Assembly: GCF_000819445.1 (NCBI RefSeq)
Contig: NZ_CP005286.1
Span: forward strand, 1,116,001 to 1,180,000
DNA length: 64,000 nucleotides
Direction of reading: 5' to 3'
DNA from: Corynebacterium humireducens NBRC 106098 = DSM 45392
GTDB lineage: Bacteria > Actinomycetota > Actinomycetes > Mycobacteriales > Mycobacteriaceae
Part shown: positions 7,796 to 20,513 of the stretch, piece after piece
Layout: each line of letters starts with the position of its first letter
How positions within the stretch are numbered: position 1 is the first letter of the stretch
Position numbers and translations under genes: made by a program
Notes under the pieces: model-generated
What the model was told of the DNA's origin: nothing
What the model saw: only the letters and a program-made list of their open reading frames with translations
Database searches by the model: none

Positions 7796-8784
7796 CCGCC
7801 TACGGACTCGGCCCCCTCCCGGGCACCTCTCTTGCCGACGCCGCCGACGTCGTCCTCTCCGAGACCGGCGACCTGCCCCACGTCCCCGACCTGCCCGCCC
7901 GCGGGCTCGGCGCCGACGGCATCGGCCGCACCGCCACCCTCCTGGAGGCGGTGAGCGTCGACCGGGGGCCGCGCTCGTGGATCATGACCGACCGTCCGCA
8001 GCTGCTCACCCGCCGCACCCGGGACCTGCTCGACCGCGACCTCGACGAACTCGAGGAGGCCTGGGGCACCACCGTCCCGCAGCTCAAGGTGCAGGTCACC
8101 GGCCCGTGGACCCTGGCCGCGTCGATCGAGCTGGCCTCGGGCCACCGCGTCATCACCGACCCCGGGGCCGCCCGCGACCTCGCCGCGGCCCTGGTGGAGG
8201 GCGTCAACGCCCACGCCGCCGCCCTGGCCCGCCGTTTCCGCGCGGAGGTCACCGTCCAGCTCGATGAGCCGCTGCTCGCCGACGTGGCCGCCGGCCTTCC
8301 CGGCGCCACCCGCTTCCACCCGATCCGCCCGCTGAACCCGAAGGACCTGGCGGAGCGGCTGGCGGGGGTCGTCGAGACGCTGGAGGTGGAGCGGGTCCTG
8401 CTCAACCAGACCGGCTACGCACCCCTGTGGGACGTCGCGCGGGAGTCCGGAGTGGAGACCGTCCTGGTCAGTCTCCACCAGGTGCAGGGCACGGAGCAGT
8501 ACGACGGCTTCGGCCACACGATCACCGCCGGCACCCGCATCGGCCTCGGCGTGACCGGCCCGGAGGACCGCGTCGACGAGCTGGGGGAGCGCCCCCGCGA
8601 ACGCGCCGTCGCCGTGGCCCGCTTCTGGGAGCGGCTCGGCCTCGACCCGCTGTGGCTCACCGACCGGGTCGACGTCCATCCGCGCGCCGGGATCACCACG
8701 GGCACGCTTCTCGACGCCGCCGGGGCCTACGCCATGGCCCGGGTCGTCGACGAGATGCTGCGCACCGACTCCGGCGACCTCTAA
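7792..8784 (+). CDS. MetE-like (UROD/cobalamin-independent methionine synthase superfamily) protein without cysteines
   Basis: This 330-residue protein resembles the C-terminal barrel of cobalamin-independent methionine synthase ([26 protein letters not shown]). However, it contains no cysteine at all, so it cannot supply the His/Cys/Cys zinc site that activates homocysteine in MetE. It is also less than half the usual MetE length. The GTG start overlaps the mnmA stop (GTGA), and this coupling is typical of actinobacteria. Its function is unknown; a role beside tRNA thiolation is only suggested by the pairing. It ends in a 3-bp convergent overlap with the TetR gene. Confidence 0.7.
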   Translation: MTAYGLGPLPGTSLADAADVVLSETGDLPHVPDLPARGLGADGIGRTATLLEAVSVDRGPRSWIMTDRPQLLTRRTRDLLDRDLDELEEAWGTTVPQLKVQVTGPWTLAASIELASGHRVITDPGAARDLAAALVEGVNAHAAALARRFRAEVTVQLDEPLLADVAAGLPGATRFHPIRPLNPKDLAERLAGVVETLEVERVLLNQTGYAPLWDVARESGVETVLVSLHQVQGTEQYDGFGHTITAGTRIGLGVTGPEDRVDELGERPRERAVAVARFWERLGLDPLWLTDRVDVHPRAGITTGTLLDAAGAYAMARVVDEMLRTDSGDL

Positions 8785-9353
8785 CAGGCGCCCAGGTCCC
8801 CGGTGAGATTCTCCTGCAGCGCCGGGGCCAGCATACGGATCAGCTCCGCGGTGTCGACCTTTGAGAGGTGCGGGGAGCCGAGGAACGTCCGCATCAGTAC
8901 CGTCCCGACGAGGGTGCCCACCGCCAGCTCCACCCGCAGCTCCGGCTGATCGACGCCGTCCTCCTCCAGGCGGGCGCGGACGTGCCGCCACACCGGCGAG
9001 TCGAGGAGCGACAGCCGTTCGGGCGTGTCGTCGAGGACGGAACGCAGCTGCGCGAGCATGCCCGCCCCCTCCGGGGTGTCCCACACGGTGACGAGGGCCT
9101 GCGCCACCGCCAGGCCGATCCGGTCGAGGGGTGCGGCCAGCACGGGGGAGCGCAGCGCCTCCTCGGGGACGGGCAGGTCGGTGGCGGCGTCGAAAAGCCC
9201 CTGCTTGTTGCCGAAGTAGTGGGGGATGAGCGCGACGTCGCAGCCGGCGTCGGCGGCGATGGCCCGCAGGGTGGTGCGGGTGTAGCCGTGCTCCGCGAAC
9301 AGGGCGCGCGCGGCCGTGAGGATGCGGTCGCGGGACGTGGGTGCCGGGGTCAT
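8781..9353 (-). CDS. TetR-family transcriptional regulator
   Basis: The 190-residue protein has an N-terminal TetR HTH (ARALFAEHGYTRTTLRAIAA, then DAGCDVALIPHYFGNKQGLF, about residues 14-55) and a ligand-binding C-terminal half of the TetR_C type. The ATG at 9353 follows an 110-bp divergent spacer shared with the membrane protein at 9464. That spacer holds an inverted repeat TCAAC-N4-GTTGA at 9387-9400, a possible operator. The likely target is therefore itself and/or the divergent TDT-type gene, which is inference from position. Confidence 0.88.
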   Translation of the reverse strand: MTPAPTSRDRILTAARALFAEHGYTRTTLRAIAADAGCDVALIPHYFGNKQGLFDAATDLPVPEEALRSPVLAAPLDRIGLAVAQALVTVWDTPEGAGMLAQLRSVLDDTPERLSLLDSPVWRHVRARLEEDGVDQPELRVELAVGTLVGTVLMRTFLGSPHLSKVDTAELIRMLAPALQENLTGDLGAC

Positions 9354-9386
9354 CGGGCCCTCCCGGGCGGGATGACGCGGGGGACC

Positions 9387-9400
9387 TCAACTGCCGTTGA
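9387..9400. promoter_or_regulatory. Inverted repeat TCAAC-TGCC-GTTGA between tetR-type gene and TDT gene
   Basis: A perfect 5-bp inverted repeat with a 4-bp spacer lies in the divergent intergenic region. It is short, so chance occurrence is possible. It is the best candidate operator for the TetR protein here. Confidence 0.35.
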
Positions 9401-9463
9401 CCTGCTCATGATGCCAGTAGACACGCGCCCCGCGCCGGTGTCAACGAGGTAGCCTGAGCCCCG

Positions 9464-10360
9464 ATGTCCACCACAGCTCTCCCGCCCGCCGGCCCCGCGT
9501 GGGCCGGTTCCCTCATGGGCACGTCGATCGCCGCGACGCTGTCGCTCCGGCACGGCCTGCTCTGGCCGGGCCTGGTGTTGCTCGCGGTGGCCACGGGTCT
9601 GCTGCTCGCCTTCACCGTCGGCTGGCTGCGTCACCGCAACCCCTCCTTCGGGCAGCGGTTCATGGGGCCGTGGGGCATGGTGTCGATGGGCCTCATGTCG
9701 CTCGGCACCGCCTGGACCGCCGCCACCGGCCATCTCGGCCCGCAGCTCGCGGCGTGGGTGGTGGGCATGCCCCTGGCAGTGGTCGTCTGCCTGTGGCAGC
9801 TGCGCCGGTTCAGCGGCGCGCCGACCTTCCTGTGGGGCCTGGCCGTGGTCTCCCCGATGGTCGCGGCGACCTCCGGCGGACAGCTCGCGCAGGCCCTGCC
9901 GGACCCCTGGGCGCAGCCCGTCCGGGCGCTCGCGCTCGGGGGCTTCCTGCTCAGCCTGGTCACCGGGCTGCCGTTGTTCGCCCGCGTTTACGCCGCCCGC
10001 CCCGAGATCCCCGCCTCCTTCGCGGGCACGGCGTGGATCCCGCTGGGCATCGTCGGCCAGTCCACCGCGGCGGCCCACGTGCTTCTCGACGCCCCTCTCG
10101 CCCACACCTACGGCCTCGTCATGTTCGCCCTCGGGGTGCCGCTCCTCGGCTTCGCCGCGTGGCGGTTCTGGGGTGGGGCGGTGCGCCGCTGGGCGGACTA
10201 CACCCCGGCGTGGTGGGGGTCGACGTTCCCGGCGGGCACCCTCTCCCTCGGCGCGGCCTACCTCGGGTGGGAGGAACTCAGCGCCGGGTTCCTCGGCCTG
10301 CTGCTCGTCCACTGGTGCCTGTGCGTGGCGCGCTTCGCCACCCGGGGCCGGGGTGCCTAA
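9464..10360 (+). CDS. TDT/SLAC1-family ten-helix membrane transporter
   Basis: The 298-residue protein is a chain of about nine to ten hydrophobic helices with glycine-rich turns: WAGSLMGTSIAATLS at the N terminus and FMGPWGMVSMGLMSLGTAW around residue 65. These are characteristic of the tellurite-resistance/dicarboxylate transporter (TehA, C4-dicarboxylate, SLAC1-like anion channel) family. The substrate could be an organic or inorganic anion. TAGCCT lies eight bases before ATG, suggesting a leaderless mRNA. It is divergent from the TetR gene and overlaps the convergent exonuclease gene by 4 bp. Confidence 0.75.
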   Translation: MSTTALPPAGPAWAGSLMGTSIAATLSLRHGLLWPGLVLLAVATGLLLAFTVGWLRHRNPSFGQRFMGPWGMVSMGLMSLGTAWTAATGHLGPQLAAWVVGMPLAVVVCLWQLRRFSGAPTFLWGLAVVSPMVAATSGGQLAQALPDPWAQPVRALALGGFLLSLVTGLPLFARVYAARPEIPASFAGTAWIPLGIVGQSTAAAHVLLDAPLAHTYGLVMFALGVPLLGFAAWRFWGGAVRRWADYTPAWWGSTFPAGTLSLGAAYLGWEELSAGFLGLLLVHWCLCVARFATRGRGA

Positions 10361-11037
10361 CCCTGCATGGGCCAGCTGGTGTTGACGTCGGAGGCGTCCT
10401 TACCCTGGCCCTCCAGGTACTTCGCGAAGTCGACCTGCCGGTCGTGGTGCCCGACCGCCTGGAACTCCATCAGCTCACCCTCCGACATGCGGGTCAGCTC
10501 CGGCCACTGGCGGGCCTGCTTCCAGGCGATGCGGGCGGCGGCCAGGGCGTCCGAGGTGGCCTCGTGGGCGTTGCCCAGCTCGACGCCGTAGTGCTCGGAC
10601 ATGGCGGTGAGGTTGCGCTTGCCGCGCCGGTAGGGGTCCTTGACCCGGTCGACCACGTAGGGGTCGAACACCGGGCCGGTGACCGTGAAGTCGCCGGTGA
10701 GCTGGCGCAGGACGGTGAGGTCGTAGGCGGCGTTGTAGACCACCAGGGTCATGCCCTCCGCCCAGGCCTCACGGATCGCCTGGACGGTGTCGGCGAGCAC
10801 GTCGTCGTGCGGGCGGCCCTCCGCCCGGGCCTTCTCGGTGGTGATGCCGTGGATCCGCGCGGCCTCCTCGGGGATCTCCACCCCGGGGTCGGCGAGGTGC
10901 TCGACGGCGTCGACCCGGCGGCCGTCGATACGCACCAGCGCTGAGGTGACGATCCGTGCCTCCTTCGGGAAACGGGAGGTGGTCTCGAGGTCGAAGGAGA
11001 GCATGCGGGAGGCGTCGAAGCCGCTGAATCCGGTCAT
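10357..11037 (-). CDS. DnaQ-like 3'-5' exonuclease (DEDDh)
   Basis: The 226-residue protein has the DEDD exonuclease motifs: Exo I SFDLETTSRFP (about residue 15), Exo II LVVYNAAYDLTVL (about residue 100) and Exo III NAHEATSDALAA with the His of DEDDh. It is shorter than a full polymerase epsilon subunit and probably acts as a separate proofreading-type or RNase T-like exonuclease. The start at 11037 is supported by a TAGTGT -10 ending seven bases upstream, a leaderless arrangement. A second DnaQ-like gene is at 57043. Confidence 0.88.
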   Translation of the reverse strand: MTGFSGFDASRMLSFDLETTSRFPKEARIVTSALVRIDGRRVDAVEHLADPGVEIPEEAARIHGITTEKARAEGRPHDDVLADTVQAIREAWAEGMTLVVYNAAYDLTVLRQLTGDFTVTGPVFDPYVVDRVKDPYRRGKRNLTAMSEHYGVELGNAHEATSDALAAARIAWKQARQWPELTRMSEGELMEFQAVGHHDRQVDFAKYLEGQGKDASDVNTSWPMQG

Positions 11038-11047
11038 GGCCTACACA

Positions 11048-11319
11048 CTAGACGGCGGGTCGGACATGAAGGACCCGGTAGGTGACCGACCCGGCGAGAA
11101 TGCCCAGCAGACCGGCGATGATCCACCACACGGCCACGGGGAGGACGGTGTTCCACGGCATCGTCGTCAGCCCGCCGACCAGCACCGCGAGGGGCAGGTT
11201 GCCGAGCAGGGCGTCGATGAGCAGGGTCCGGCGGCGCGTGCCGCCCCGCAGGGCGCGGCGTATCGACAGCGTGAGCGAGAGAACCAGGAAGGCCACGAGG
11301 CCCCAGGTGATGATCGTGC

Positions 11320-11323
<4 letters not shown>
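11048..11323 (-). CDS. Small two-to-three-helix membrane protein
   Basis: This 91-residue protein has hydrophobic segments at about residues 3-20, 40-58 and 62-82, separated by a basic RRALRGGTRRRT loop. I do not recognise a family. Its ATG overlaps the stop of the serine hydrolase gene (ATGA), making it the last gene of a coupled operon with the ArsR regulator and the hydrolase. It may help anchor or position the hydrolase at the membrane; this is inference. Confidence 0.7.
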
Positions 11324-14873
<3,550 letters not shown>

Positions 14874-14875
14874 CC

Positions 14876-15220
14876 TCAGGCGTCGCGGGTCTGCGGCAGG
14901 AGGGCCGCCACGAGGAAGATGACGACGGAGGCCGGCGGCAGCAGCACCCCGATGACGTTGACGGCGGCCCCCGTCCGGCCCCGGTCCAGCGCCCAGAGGA
15001 TCAGCCAGGAGGCCCAGCCGATGAGGGCGGTGAGCCCCGCGGCGGTGGCCACCCAGATCGTGCCCACCGGGCCGTTGCGCACGAGCGCGAACGCCCCCAT
15101 GGCGAGGGAGAGGATCACGGCGATGACGGACGCGACGATGACGTCGAGGGTCGAGGTGAGGAACGTGATGGCGAACAGCGCGGCGTGGAGGGCCGCGGCG
15201 GCGAGCAGTAGCGTGCGCAT
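14876..15220 (-). CDS. Four-helix integral membrane protein of unknown function
   Basis: The 114-residue product is nearly all hydrophobic, with four predicted helices (about residues 3-20, 27-47, 53-75 and 85-108) and a short charged loop ALDRGRTG. I do not recognise a family. The ATG is preceded by GGAGGTG, so it has a normal leader. It is convergent with ligA, two bases apart. Nothing visible links it to DNA ligation. Confidence 0.6.
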   Translation of the reverse strand: MRTLLLAAAALHAALFAITFLTSTLDVIVASVIAVILSLAMGAFALVRNGPVGTIWVATAAGLTALIGWASWLILWALDRGRTGAAVNVIGVLLPPASVVIFLVAALLPQTRDA

Positions 15221-15313
15221 GGGACACCTCCGGTGAACCGGCAGGGGAAAGGTCCGCTGACCTCTGAGCCTACCCGCCCGCGCACGCCCTGAACAGGGTC
15301 TTTCCGACCCTCC

Positions 15314-15985
15314 CTAGGTGAGGATGGCACCCACGATGCGACCCAGGCGGCCCAGGTGCTCCACCTCGCTGGCCAGGAAGTCGGGGCCGCCGGTGCGGCC
15401 GACGACGAGCACCATGCCGGTGCCCACCAGGGGGGTGGCGGCCAGGGAGGAGTCGAGCAGTCCCCAGGACTCCGGGATCCACTCCTCGGCCTCGGCGTTG
15501 AGCATCCGGGCCCCGGTGACGTTGATGTCGACGGGCGCGGTGCCGTCGTCCTCGGGGGCGGCCATGGAGCCGGCGACCCGGGAGACGGGGGTGCCCTCAC
15601 CGGTGTCGTCGAGGACGACGGCCCAGGAGGCGGTCATCGTCTGCGGCGTGACGTTCACCAGCGACTCCATCGCACGCGGGATGTCGCGGGCCTGGCTCGC
15701 GACCTCGGCGAGCATCTCGATCTGACCGCGTCGGTCGACGCGCCCCGAGAAGGGTCGGATGGAGTCGACCTCCACGCCGTCGATGGTGTCGGCGGCGGTG
15801 ATGAGGGAATCTGCCATCGCGCCCTTGGGCAGGGACACGACGATGTCGTCCATGACGGTGCCGTCGTCGAAGGCCTCGACGACGTCGACAGATTCGATGT
15901 TGCCGTCGACAAGCCCGATCGCCTCCGCGAGTTGTCCGAGGCTCCCCGGGACATCGGGGAGGAGGACGCGGATCAGATAAGACAT
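15314..15985 (-). CDS. ACT-domain regulatory protein
   Basis: The 223-residue protein opens with an ACT domain (about residues 1-75): SYLIRVLLPDVPGSLGQLAEA carries the typical glycine after the first helix that binds amino acids. The remaining 145 residues are less conserved and may form a GAF-like sensing fold (SWAVVLDD, GMVLVVGRTGG). It may sense an amino acid, but the partner is unknown. Position between ligA and gatC is conserved in corynebacteria as far as I recall. An AAAGGA ribosome site sits about 12 bases before ATG. Confidence 0.75.
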   Translation of the reverse strand: MSYLIRVLLPDVPGSLGQLAEAIGLVDGNIESVDVVEAFDDGTVMDDIVVSLPKGAMADSLITAADTIDGVEVDSIRPFSGRVDRRGQIEMLAEVASQARDIPRAMESLVNVTPQTMTASWAVVLDDTGEGTPVSRVAGSMAAPEDDGTAPVDINVTGARMLNAEAEEWIPESWGLLDSSLAATPLVGTGMVLVVGRTGGPDFLASEVEHLGRLGRIVGAILT

Positions 15986-16100
15986 GACGGAATGACCGTC
16001 CTTTCGGAAACTTATTGCAAGTGAGTGATTTCAATCATAGATAACATCTCGCGGCGGCTGTGCGGATACCTCAGATAAGTTTCCCGGAGGACCCTGCAGT

Positions 16101-16106
16101 AGCATG
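16101..16106 (+). promoter_or_regulatory. -10 element TAGCAT upstream of gatC
   Basis: TAGCAT lies about 40 bases before the gatC GTG, leaving a short leader with AAAGGA as ribosome site. The -35 is not clear. Confidence 0.35.
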
Positions 16107-16146
16107 GACGAAGTTCATTTAACGATGCGTAAAGGATGTACTCCCC

Positions 16147-16443
16147 GTGTCCGAAATTTCGCGTGATGAGGTCGCCCACCTCGCCATGTTGTCTCGACTC
16201 GCCCTGAGTGAGGAGGAGATCAAGCTGTTCGCGGAGCAGATCGACGAGATCGTCGGTGCCGTCGCCGCCGTCCAGCAGGTCGACACCGAGGGGGTGGAGC
16301 CGATGAGTCACCCGCACTCGATCGCCACCGCCATGCGTGACGACGTTCTCGTGCCCACCCTCACCGCAGAGCAGGCCCTCGACCAGGCGCCTGCCACCGA
16401 GGACGGCCGTTTCATGGTTCCGCAGATCCTGGGCGAGGAGTGA
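16147..16443 (+). CDS. gatC: Aspartyl/glutamyl-tRNA amidotransferase subunit C
   Basis: The 98-residue protein matches Gat[21 protein letters not shown] at the N terminus and a C-terminal [10 protein letters not shown], which wraps around GatA. It stabilises the GatA-GatB contact in the amidotransferase that converts Glu-tRNA(Gln) to Gln-tRNA(Gln). GTG start with AAAGGA upstream. It precedes gatA by a few bases; gatB is separate at 25898, the usual corynebacterial split. Confidence 0.95.
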   Translation: MSEISRDEVAHLAMLSRLALSEEEIKLFAEQIDEIVGAVAAVQQVDTEGVEPMSHPHSIATAMRDDVLVPTLTAEQALDQAPATEDGRFMVPQILGEE

Positions 16444-16448
16444 CCCAC

Positions 16449-17936
<1,488 letters not shown>

Positions 17937-17940
17937 GGTT

Positions 17941-18114
17941 CCCGGGCCTGTGGCCAGCGGCACATAACGATTGGTGCCGCCGGGTTCTCCCGCAGCAACC
18001 GCTGATGTTAGATTTTGTCAGCGGTTGCTGCTTCTTTTCTTTTCCGGGAAGGGTGGCACCGCCACCCCGGACCGGTCAGCTGATCGCCGGGGTCCGTTGT
18101 TTCCAGACGAAAGG
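17941..18114 (+). promoter_or_regulatory. Structured leader with T-box-like core before the P-loop gene
   Basis: AGGGTGGCACCGC at 18050-18062 matches 13 of the 14 positions of the T-box consensus AGGGUGGNACCGCG. Upstream are a GCGGCAC/GTGCCGC hairpin (loop ATAACGATTG, 17957-17981 region) and the 14-bp hairpin at 17992. Downstream, ACCCCGG (18064-18070) can pair with CCGGGGT (18087-18093), which excludes a competing GGGTGGC/GCCACCC hairpin at 18051-18067. A ribosome site GAAAGG follows at 18109. This layout is like a tRNA-sensing riboswitch, but the specifier is not settled. Confidence 0.5.
17992..18040 (+). terminator. 14-bp perfect hairpin with pyrimidine tail (gatA terminator or leader stem)
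   Basis: GCAGCAACCGCTGA at 17992-18005 pairs perfectly with TCAGCGGTTGCTGC at 18018-18031 across a 12-base loop, and is followed by TTCTTTTCTTTTCC. This would terminate gatA transcription. It could alternatively be the stem just upstream of the T-box-like core at 18050. Confidence 0.65.
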
Positions 18115-18124
18115 CCTCTATGCC

Positions 18125-19303
18125 ATGACCCTCCTGACCTCTGCCCCGACCGCCGCCGGCGCGATCGGGATGCCCGCCACCGCGGAGGTTGCCACTGTCA
18201 CTCCCGTGAGCGCGGAGGCCGCCCGCGGCCCCCTGCGTCAGCTGCCGGTCCCGGAGCGGATCCACGCCTGCTACAGCACCCGTTTCGTCGGGGCTGCGCT
18301 GGACGCGGACCGTGCCGCCTTCCACCTGGTGGCCGGAGAGGAGGTTCTCCCGCAGACGGGGGACGTGGTCGTTGCGAGGGTCGCCCGGATCCGCAGCCAC
18401 AGGCAGATCGAGACCCCGGTCTCCCGGAAGGCGACTCTCTTCGAGGACGCCCTGGTGCTGCTCGCCTACGGTCACCGCTACGCCGCGGACTTCTTCCTGG
18501 CTCATGTGCCGTCGACGCTGGACCACTGCCACCTGGTGGCGGCCGGCGGCGTGGCCGGGGTGGTCACGGAGGTGCACGGCGCGGTCGACTCGCCGACGGA
18601 GATCGAGCCGCTGGGTCTGCTCGCCACCGCCGACGGCGTGGTCAACGTCGCCGATTTCGGCGCCTACGCCAACCCGCTGGACGCCCGTCCGCGGGAGGGC
18701 CGTCCGCGCGTCATCGCGGTGCTGGGCACCTCGATGAACGCCGGCAAGTCCACGGTCGTGGCCTGCCTGGTCAACGGCCTGAGCCGCGCGGGTCGCCGCG
18801 TCGGCGCGGGCAAGATCACCGGCACGGGTGCGGGCAACGACCGCATGCACTACCAGGACGCCGGGGCGCACGCCGTCCTCGACTTCACCGACTTCGGCTA
18901 CGCGACGACCTTCCGCACGCGTTTCGACGACATCCGGGCCCTCACCGTCAACATGGTCAACGCCCTGGCGGACACGGGCGCGGACACCGTCATCGTGGAG
19001 ATCGCCGACGGCATCTACCAGCGGGAGACCGCCATGCTGCTGCGTGACCCGGTCTTCCACGGGACCGTCGACGCCGTCGTCTTCGCGTCCTCGGACGCCC
19101 TCGGCGCCCGCGCGGGTGTCGCCGAGCTTGTCGACGCCGGCCTGCCCGTCCTCGCCGCTTCCGGCATCATGACGCGCTCCCCGCTGGCCACGGTGGAGGC
19201 CCGCGAGGTGCTCGCCCAGTACGGCGTCCCGGTGGTCGCGTCCTACGACCTCACCGACCCGGAGCGGGCGATGACGGTGGCGAAGCCGGACACCGCCTCC
19301 TGA
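18125..19303 (+). CDS. Uncharacterised P-loop NTPase
   Basis: I cannot assign a function to this 392-residue protein. The N-terminal half (about residues 40-185) has a GDVVVARVARIRSHRQIE strand pattern and a HCHLVAAGGVAGVVTEVH segment. The C-terminal half is a P-loop domain with Walker A GTSMNAGKSTVV (about residue 201), a TGTGAGNDRMHYQDAGAH loop and a later VIVEIADGIYQRET strand, which resembles MobB or dethiobiotin-synthetase-type NTPases. It is cytoplasmic by appearance. GAAAGG lies ten bases before the ATG. The T-box-like leader suggests a link to amino acid or tRNA status; this is inference. Confidence 0.65.
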   Translation: MTLLTSAPTAAGAIGMPATAEVATVTPVSAEAARGPLRQLPVPERIHACYSTRFVGAALDADRAAFHLVAGEEVLPQTGDVVVARVARIRSHRQIETPVSRKATLFEDALVLLAYGHRYAADFFLAHVPSTLDHCHLVAAGGVAGVVTEVHGAVDSPTEIEPLGLLATADGVVNVADFGAYANPLDARPREGRPRVIAVLGTSMNAGKSTVVACLVNGLSRAGRRVGAGKITGTGAGNDRMHYQDAGAHAVLDFTDFGYATTFRTRFDDIRALTVNMVNALADTGADTVIVEIADGIYQRETAMLLRDPVFHGTVDAVVFASSDALGARAGVAELVDAGLPVLAASGIMTRSPLATVEAREVLAQYGVPVVASYDLTDPERAMTVAKPDTAS

Positions 19304-19308
19304 ACTAC

Positions 19309-19334
19309 AGTAGGTTAGGCTTTCCTAACCTACT
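19309..19334. promoter_or_regulatory. DtxR-type iron box (11-bp perfect inverted repeat)
   Basis: AGTAGGTTAGG at 19309-19319 and CCTAACCTACT at 19324-19334 flank CTTT. A 19-bp DtxR box aligned here matches the TTAGGTTAGCCTAACCTAA consensus at about 15 positions. It ends 12 bases before the start of the siderophore-interacting protein gene and would overlap its promoter, so iron-loaded DtxR should repress that gene. Confidence 0.85.
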
Positions 19335-19346
19335 GAGGAGTGTCCT

Positions 19347-20123
19347 GTGAACCGACCTGCCCCCGCCCGCCGTCCGCTCCGCTCCGCCACTGTCACCGGT
19401 GTGGAGCGGCTGACCCCGGAACTCATCCGCCTGAGCTTCCACAGCCCCGACCTCGTCGGCGTGGAGGTGGAGCACACCGACCACTACATCAAGATCGTGT
19501 TCGGGGAGATGGTCACCCGCACCTACACGTTCCGCCGCATCGACCCCGCGACCGGGTGTTTCGACGTCGACTTCGTCACCCACGGTGACCGGGGGCTCGC
19601 CGGCCCCTGGGCGCAGCGCGCCCGGGTGGGGGACACCATCACGTTCCGTGGCCCCGGCGGTGCCTGGCACCCGGAGGAGGGCTACGGGCACTTCGTGTTC
19701 GCGGGCGACGAGTCGGCGGCCCCGGCGATCGCGGCGGGCGTCGAGAAGCTCCCTGCGGGGGCCACCGCCGACGTGTACCTCGAGATCGCCGACGCCGGAG
19801 CCACCTTCGACATGCCGCAGCCGGAGGGTGTCACCCTGCACTGGGTGACCCGCGACGGCGCCACCCACGGCACCGCCCTGTCGGGGGCCGTCCGCGCGGC
19901 CGGCGTCCCGGAGGCGCGCACCGGCTGGTTCATCCACGGCGTCGCCGAGATGATCAGGGAACTGCGCCGCTGGCTCCTCGTCGACCGGCAGGTCGACCGC
20001 GGGGACGTGTCCATCTCCGGCTACTGGCGCCTCGGCATGACCGAGGACCAGTGGCAGGCCTCCAAGCGGGACTTCAACGCCGCCCTGGAGGCCGACCTGG
20101 AGCGGGCGGGCGTCGGCAGCTAG
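19347..20123 (+). CDS. Siderophore-interacting protein (FAD-dependent ferric reductase)
   Basis: The 258-residue protein is a SIP/ViuB family flavoprotein that reduces ferric siderophore in the cytoplasm to release iron. Landmarks are TRTYTFRRID (FAD isoalloxazine-binding RxYT-like motif, about residue 53), GPGGAWHPEEGYGHFVFAGDESAAPAI, and a C-terminal SGYWRLGMTEDQW. The GTG start has TGAGGAG six bases upstream. Control by the iron box directly upstream fits the known DtxR regulon of C. glutamicum, which includes such a gene. Confidence 0.93.
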   Translation: MNRPAPARRPLRSATVTGVERLTPELIRLSFHSPDLVGVEVEHTDHYIKIVFGEMVTRTYTFRRIDPATGCFDVDFVTHGDRGLAGPWAQRARVGDTITFRGPGGAWHPEEGYGHFVFAGDESAAPAIAAGVEKLPAGATADVYLEIADAGATFDMPQPEGVTLHWVTRDGATHGTALSGAVRAAGVPEARTGWFIHGVAEMIRELRRWLLVDRQVDRGDVSISGYWRLGMTEDQWQASKRDFNAALEADLERAGVGS

Positions 20124-20134
20124 TTACCTGCCGG

Positions 20135-20458
20135 TTACTTCAGGTCCGAGAGCACGCACGCCGCGCCACCGGCCACCGCGGTGACCGCCGCGACCGCCGG
20201 CCAGGCGCCGATCTTCTTCGCCAGCGGGTGGGAGGCGCCGAAACCGCCCACGTAGAGCGCGGTGAGACCGGCGGTGGTCACCGGGTCGGTCTTGGCCAGC
20301 CAGGAACGGATGGCCCAGCCACCGGCGGCGGCCAGGATCACGCCACCCAGGGGGCGGATGCCGGTCTCGCGGGCGGTCAGCCAGCCGCCGAGGAGACCGA
20401 GCGACACGACGGCCGCGGTGGAGACGTTGTCAGGGGACTTGATGTCGATCATTGCCAT
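20135..20458 (-). CDS. Small integral membrane protein of unknown function
   Basis: The 107-residue protein has three to four predicted membrane helices (about residues 14-26, 36-52, 62-74 and 84-102) and no motif I recognise. A TAGTGT -10 ends six bases before the ATG at 20458, favouring that start over an internal ATG two codons later. It is convergent with the SIP gene and divergent from the MFS gene. Confidence 0.6.
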   Translation of the reverse strand: MAMIDIKSPDNVSTAAVVSLGLLGGWLTARETGIRPLGGVILAAAGGWAIRSWLAKTDPVTTAGLTALYVGGFGASHPLAKKIGAWPAVAAVTAVAGGAACVLSDLK

Positions 20459-20513
20459 GCGTCCACACTACGTCAGCACATCAGCGCCCCCTGCACGTCC
20501 GTAGGATGAGCCT

